Notes under the pieces: model-generated
What the model was told of the DNA's origin: nothing
What the model saw: only the letters and a program-made list of their open reading frames with translations
Databases searched by the model: none
Position numbers and translations under genes: made by a program
In this document: positions 61,695 to 64,000 of the stretch, piece after piece
Layout: each line of letters begins with the position of its first letter
Numbering within the stretch: the first letter of the stretch is position 1
Source: Pseudomonas cremoricolorata DSM 17059 = NBRC 16634
GTDB taxonomy: Bacteria > Pseudomonadota > Gammaproteobacteria > Pseudomonadales > Pseudomonadaceae
Assembly (NCBI RefSeq): GCF_000425745.1
Contig: NZ_AUEA01000014.1
Location: 1,554 to 65,553, forward strand
Reading direction: 5' to 3'
DNA length: 64,000 bases

Positions 61695-62591
61695 ATGCTC
61701 AATTACCGTCAACTGCACTACTTCTGGGTGGTCGCCAAGACCGGCAGCATCGCCCGCGCCAGCGAACAGCTGAACCTTACCCCGCAAACCATCAGCGGGC
61801 AGATCAGCCTGTTCGAACAAACTTACAACATCGAGCTGTTTCAGCGCGTCGGTCGGCAACTGGAACTGACCGAAAGCGGTCGGCAGACGCTGGGTTACGC
61901 CGAGCAGATGTTCCAGATCGCCAGCGAGCTGGAAACCGTGCTTCGCGCGCAACCTGAAGAGCAGCAGATTGTATTTCGTGTTGGGGTGGCAGACATGGTG
62001 CCCAAGTCGATCGTCTATCGCCTGCTGGCACCGGCAATGGCGCTGGAGGGCGTACTGCGCATCAGTTGCCGGGAAGACAAACTCGAACGCTTGCTCGCCG
62101 ATCTTGCGATCCAGCGCCTTGACCTGGTCATCTCCGACAGCCCGATGCCCAGCCACCTGGACATCAAAGGCTTCAGCCAGAAACTCGGCGAATGCGGCCT
62201 GAGCTTCTTCGCCGCGCCGGCGCTGGCCGCGCGCTTGTGCGGCGACTTCCCGGCGTGCCTGCACAACGCCCCGCTGCTGATTCCGGGGCAGGACACCATG
62301 CTGCGCAGCCGCCTGCTGCGCTGGCTGGCCGAGCAGCAATTGCAGCCGCGGATCATCGGTGAGTTCGACGACAGCGCACTGATGCAGGCCTTTGGGCAAT
62401 CGGGCAGCGGCCTGTTCGTCGCGCCCAGCGTCATCGCCGAGGAAGTCTGCCAGCGCTGCGCGGTGCAATTGATCGGGCAGACCGACGCGGTCACCGAAGC
62501 CTTCTATGCAATTTCAGTGGAACGCAAGGTCAAGCACCCCGGCATCGTCGCCATCACCGAGAGCGCGCGGCATCAGCTGTTTCAGTGGTAG
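61695..62591 (+). CDS. nhaR: LysR-family regulator NhaR
   Basis: The 298-residue LysR regulator begins [18 protein letters not shown] with the winged helix near residues 1-62 ([12 protein letters not shown]), the characteristic N-terminus of NhaR. NhaR in other bacteria activates sodium/proton antiporter genes. The C-terminal part is the usual effector domain. No nhaA is nearby; sstT follows, so the target is uncertain. Confidence 0.87.
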   Translation: MLNYRQLHYFWVVAKTGSIARASEQLNLTPQTISGQISLFEQTYNIELFQRVGRQLELTESGRQTLGYAEQMFQIASELETVLRAQPEEQQIVFRVGVADMVPKSIVYRLLAPAMALEGVLRISCREDKLERLLADLAIQRLDLVISDSPMPSHLDIKGFSQKLGECGLSFFAAPALAARLCGDFPACLHNAPLLIPGQDTMLRSRLLRWLAEQQLQPRIIGEFDDSALMQAFGQSGSGLFVAPSVIAEEVCQRCAVQLIGQTDAVTEAFYAISVERKVKHPGIVAITESARHQLFQW

Positions 62592-62665
62592 CACTGCCCG
62601 GTCACGGGGCAAACGCTGTGGTAGAGTCCGCCGCCTATTTCCGAGGCCTCGAGGCACCGCTGCAC

Positions 62666-63877
62666 ATGTCTGCTGTATTTCGCCTGCTGAACCGCACAAG
62701 CCTGGTCACCCAGATCGTCATCGGCCTGCTCGCCGGCATCCTCCTGGCCGTGCTGGCGCCCAGCGTCGCGGTCAACCTGACCCTGCCCGGCACCGTGTTC
62801 ATCTCGGCGCTCAAGGCGGTGGCGCCGATTCTGGTGTTCGTGCTGGTGATCGCCTCAATCGCCAACCACCAGCAGGGTCAGCAGACGCACATCCGGCCGA
62901 TCCTCTGGCTGTACCTGCTCGGTACGTTTTCCGCAGCCGTAGTGGCAGTGGTTGCCAGCATGCACTTCCCCTCGACCCTGGTGCTCAATGCCGGTGACGC
63001 CGGCCTGAGCGCCCCAGGCGGCATCAACGAGGTGCTGCAGGGCTTGCTGATGAGCGCAGTGGACAACCCGGTCAGCGCGCTGGTCAACGCCAACTTCATC
63101 GGCATTCTGACCTGGGCAATCGGCCTGGGCGTGCTGCTGCGCAAGGCCGGCAAGGCCACCCGCGGCGTCGCCGATGACCTGTCCAAGGCCATTACCGACA
63201 TCGTGCGAGTGGTGATTCGCTTCGCCCCGCTGGGCATCTTCGGCCTGGTCAGCTCGACCCTGGCCCAGGCCGGCTTGCAGGCGCTGCTGGGCTACCTGCA
63301 CCTGCTCGGCGTACTGCTCGGCTGCATGCTGTTCGTGGCCCTGGTGGTCAACCCGTTGATCACCTGGTGCATGATTCGCCGCAATCCGTACCCGCTGGTG
63401 CTGCTGTGCCTGCGCGAAAGTGGCATCACCGCGTTCTTCACCCGCAGCTCGGCGGCCAACATCCCCGTGAACCTGGCGCTGTCGGAAAAGCTCGGCCTGC
63501 ACGAAGACACCTACGCCGTATCGATCCCGCTGGGCGCGACCATCAACATGGCCGGCGCTGCCATCACCATCACCGTGCTGACCCTTGCAGCGGTGCATAC
63601 CCTGGGCATCGCGGTCGACCTGCCGACCGCTGTGTTGCTCAGCGTGGTGGCATCGATCTGTGCCTGCGGCGCCTCGGGCGTTGCAGGCGGCTCGCTGCTT
63701 TTGATTCCTCTGGCCTGCGGGCTGTTCGGCATCCCCAACGAGGTGGCCATGCAGGTGGTGGCGGTCGGCTTCATCATCGGCGTGGTGCAGGATTCGGCAG
63801 AAACCGCGCTGAACTCCTCAACCGACGTGGTCTTCACCGCCGCCGCCTGCGAAGCCATGGCCCGGCGCAGCGCCTGA
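62666..63877 (+). CDS. sstT: Serine/threonine:sodium symporter SstT
   Basis: SstT (403 residues) imports serine and threonine with sodium. It belongs to the DAACS family with about eight to nine hydrophobic segments, V-P-x-N-L-A type motif near residue 272 (N-I-P-V-N-L-A) and the glycine-rich hairpin loops (G-A-T-I-N-M-A-G-A near 290). ATG 62666 gives the standard start M-S-A-V-F-R-L-L. It lies 74 bases after nhaR. Confidence 0.93.
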   Translation: MSAVFRLLNRTSLVTQIVIGLLAGILLAVLAPSVAVNLTLPGTVFISALKAVAPILVFVLVIASIANHQQGQQTHIRPILWLYLLGTFSAAVVAVVASMHFPSTLVLNAGDAGLSAPGGINEVLQGLLMSAVDNPVSALVNANFIGILTWAIGLGVLLRKAGKATRGVADDLSKAITDIVRVVIRFAPLGIFGLVSSTLAQAGLQALLGYLHLLGVLLGCMLFVALVVNPLITWCMIRRNPYPLVLLCLRESGITAFFTRSSAANIPVNLALSEKLGLHEDTYAVSIPLGATINMAGAAITITVLTLAAVHTLGIAVDLPTAVLLSVVASICACGASGVAGGSLLLIPLACGLFGIPNEVAMQVVAVGFIIGVVQDSAETALNSSTDVVFTAAACEAMARRSA

Positions 63878-63959
63878 CGCCCCGCTGCCCGCGCTCGGCA
63901 TTTGCCTGGGCGCGCGGCGCGTCCTACCCTAGTGGCCTTTTCATTGCAGAGAACGCGCC

Positions 63960-64000
63960 ATGACCGACCAGCCCGTCACCGACGCCGCACGCCTCACTGA
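63960..64000 (+). CDS. Partial gene at the window end
   Basis: An ATG at 63960, preceded by a GAGAACGCGCC leader, opens a frame that runs off the window after 13 codons (MTDQPVTDAARLT). Too short to identify. Confidence 0.45.
   Translation, partial: MTDQPVTDAARLT

Overview
The window reads as a chromosomal segment of a fluorescent Pseudomonas, most likely of the P. putida group. Supporting signs are the high GC content, the gacA-uvrC-pgsA-tRNA-Gly block, gor-galU, ahpF/ahpC, a csrA/rsm gene, sigma/anti-sigma/TonB-receptor iron units and REP-like hairpins. No rRNA, CRISPR array, intact insertion sequence or prophage is visible.

Region 1 (1-12.3 kb) is an accessory type VI secretion (T6SS) locus. 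A core operon holds PAAR, VgrG, a DUF4123 adaptor and a VasX-like pore-forming effector. It lies inside a tandem array of toxin C-termini and membrane immunity-like proteins. Five immunity-like genes (the first cut by the window edge) share an almost identical 3' half but have different 5' halves. Each copy whose upstream sequence is visible is preceded by a toxin C-terminus in a different state: full-length effector interrupted by an in-frame amber codon, orphan 460-residue cassette, about 48-codon remnant, or a short tail fused to a PAAR start. It looks like a reservoir for replacing toxin tips by recombination, and it stops beside tRNA-Gly.

Region 2 (12.4-31.2 kb) is mostly core genome: tRNA-Gly, pgsA, uvrC, gacA, an XRE regulator, a GNAT enzyme behind a short leader frame, a TSUP transporter, nudC, a dienoyl-CoA-isomerase-like crotonase, ahpF, ahpC, gor, galU, small conserved genes, a nitronate-monooxygenase-like enzyme, modABC, topoisomerase IB, csrA and tRNA-Leu. 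GacA and CsrA are two ends of the Gac/Rsm cascade.

Region 3 (31.2-45.1 kb) begins with an intergenic stretch of stacked terminators and a 48-codon frame. SoxR and a divergent RidA-family gene share a textbook SoxR box. Two complete iron-starvation units (ECS sigma, FecR-type anti-sigma, STN-containing TonB receptor) follow, each led by a Fur-box-like site, then tRNA-Cys and sohB.

Region 4 (45.4-56.2 kb) holds a chemoreceptor and a catabolic cluster resembling the Rut pathway in enzyme classes: NCS1 permease, two flavin reductases, LLM monooxygenase, AA_synth (DUF1185) protein, alpha/beta hydrolase, aldehyde dehydrogenase, carboxymuconolactone-decarboxylase-like protein and a GntR/FCD regulator. 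Three copies of a GGTATACC-type palindrome sit in its promoter regions. The substrate is not evident.

Region 5 (56.2-64 kb) has a DUF1654 gene behind a perfect LexA box, an HD hydrolase, a SPOR lipoprotein, two tRNA-Val genes, a puuB-like oxidase, a C39-like lipoprotein lacking recognisable catalytic residues, terC, nhaR and sstT.
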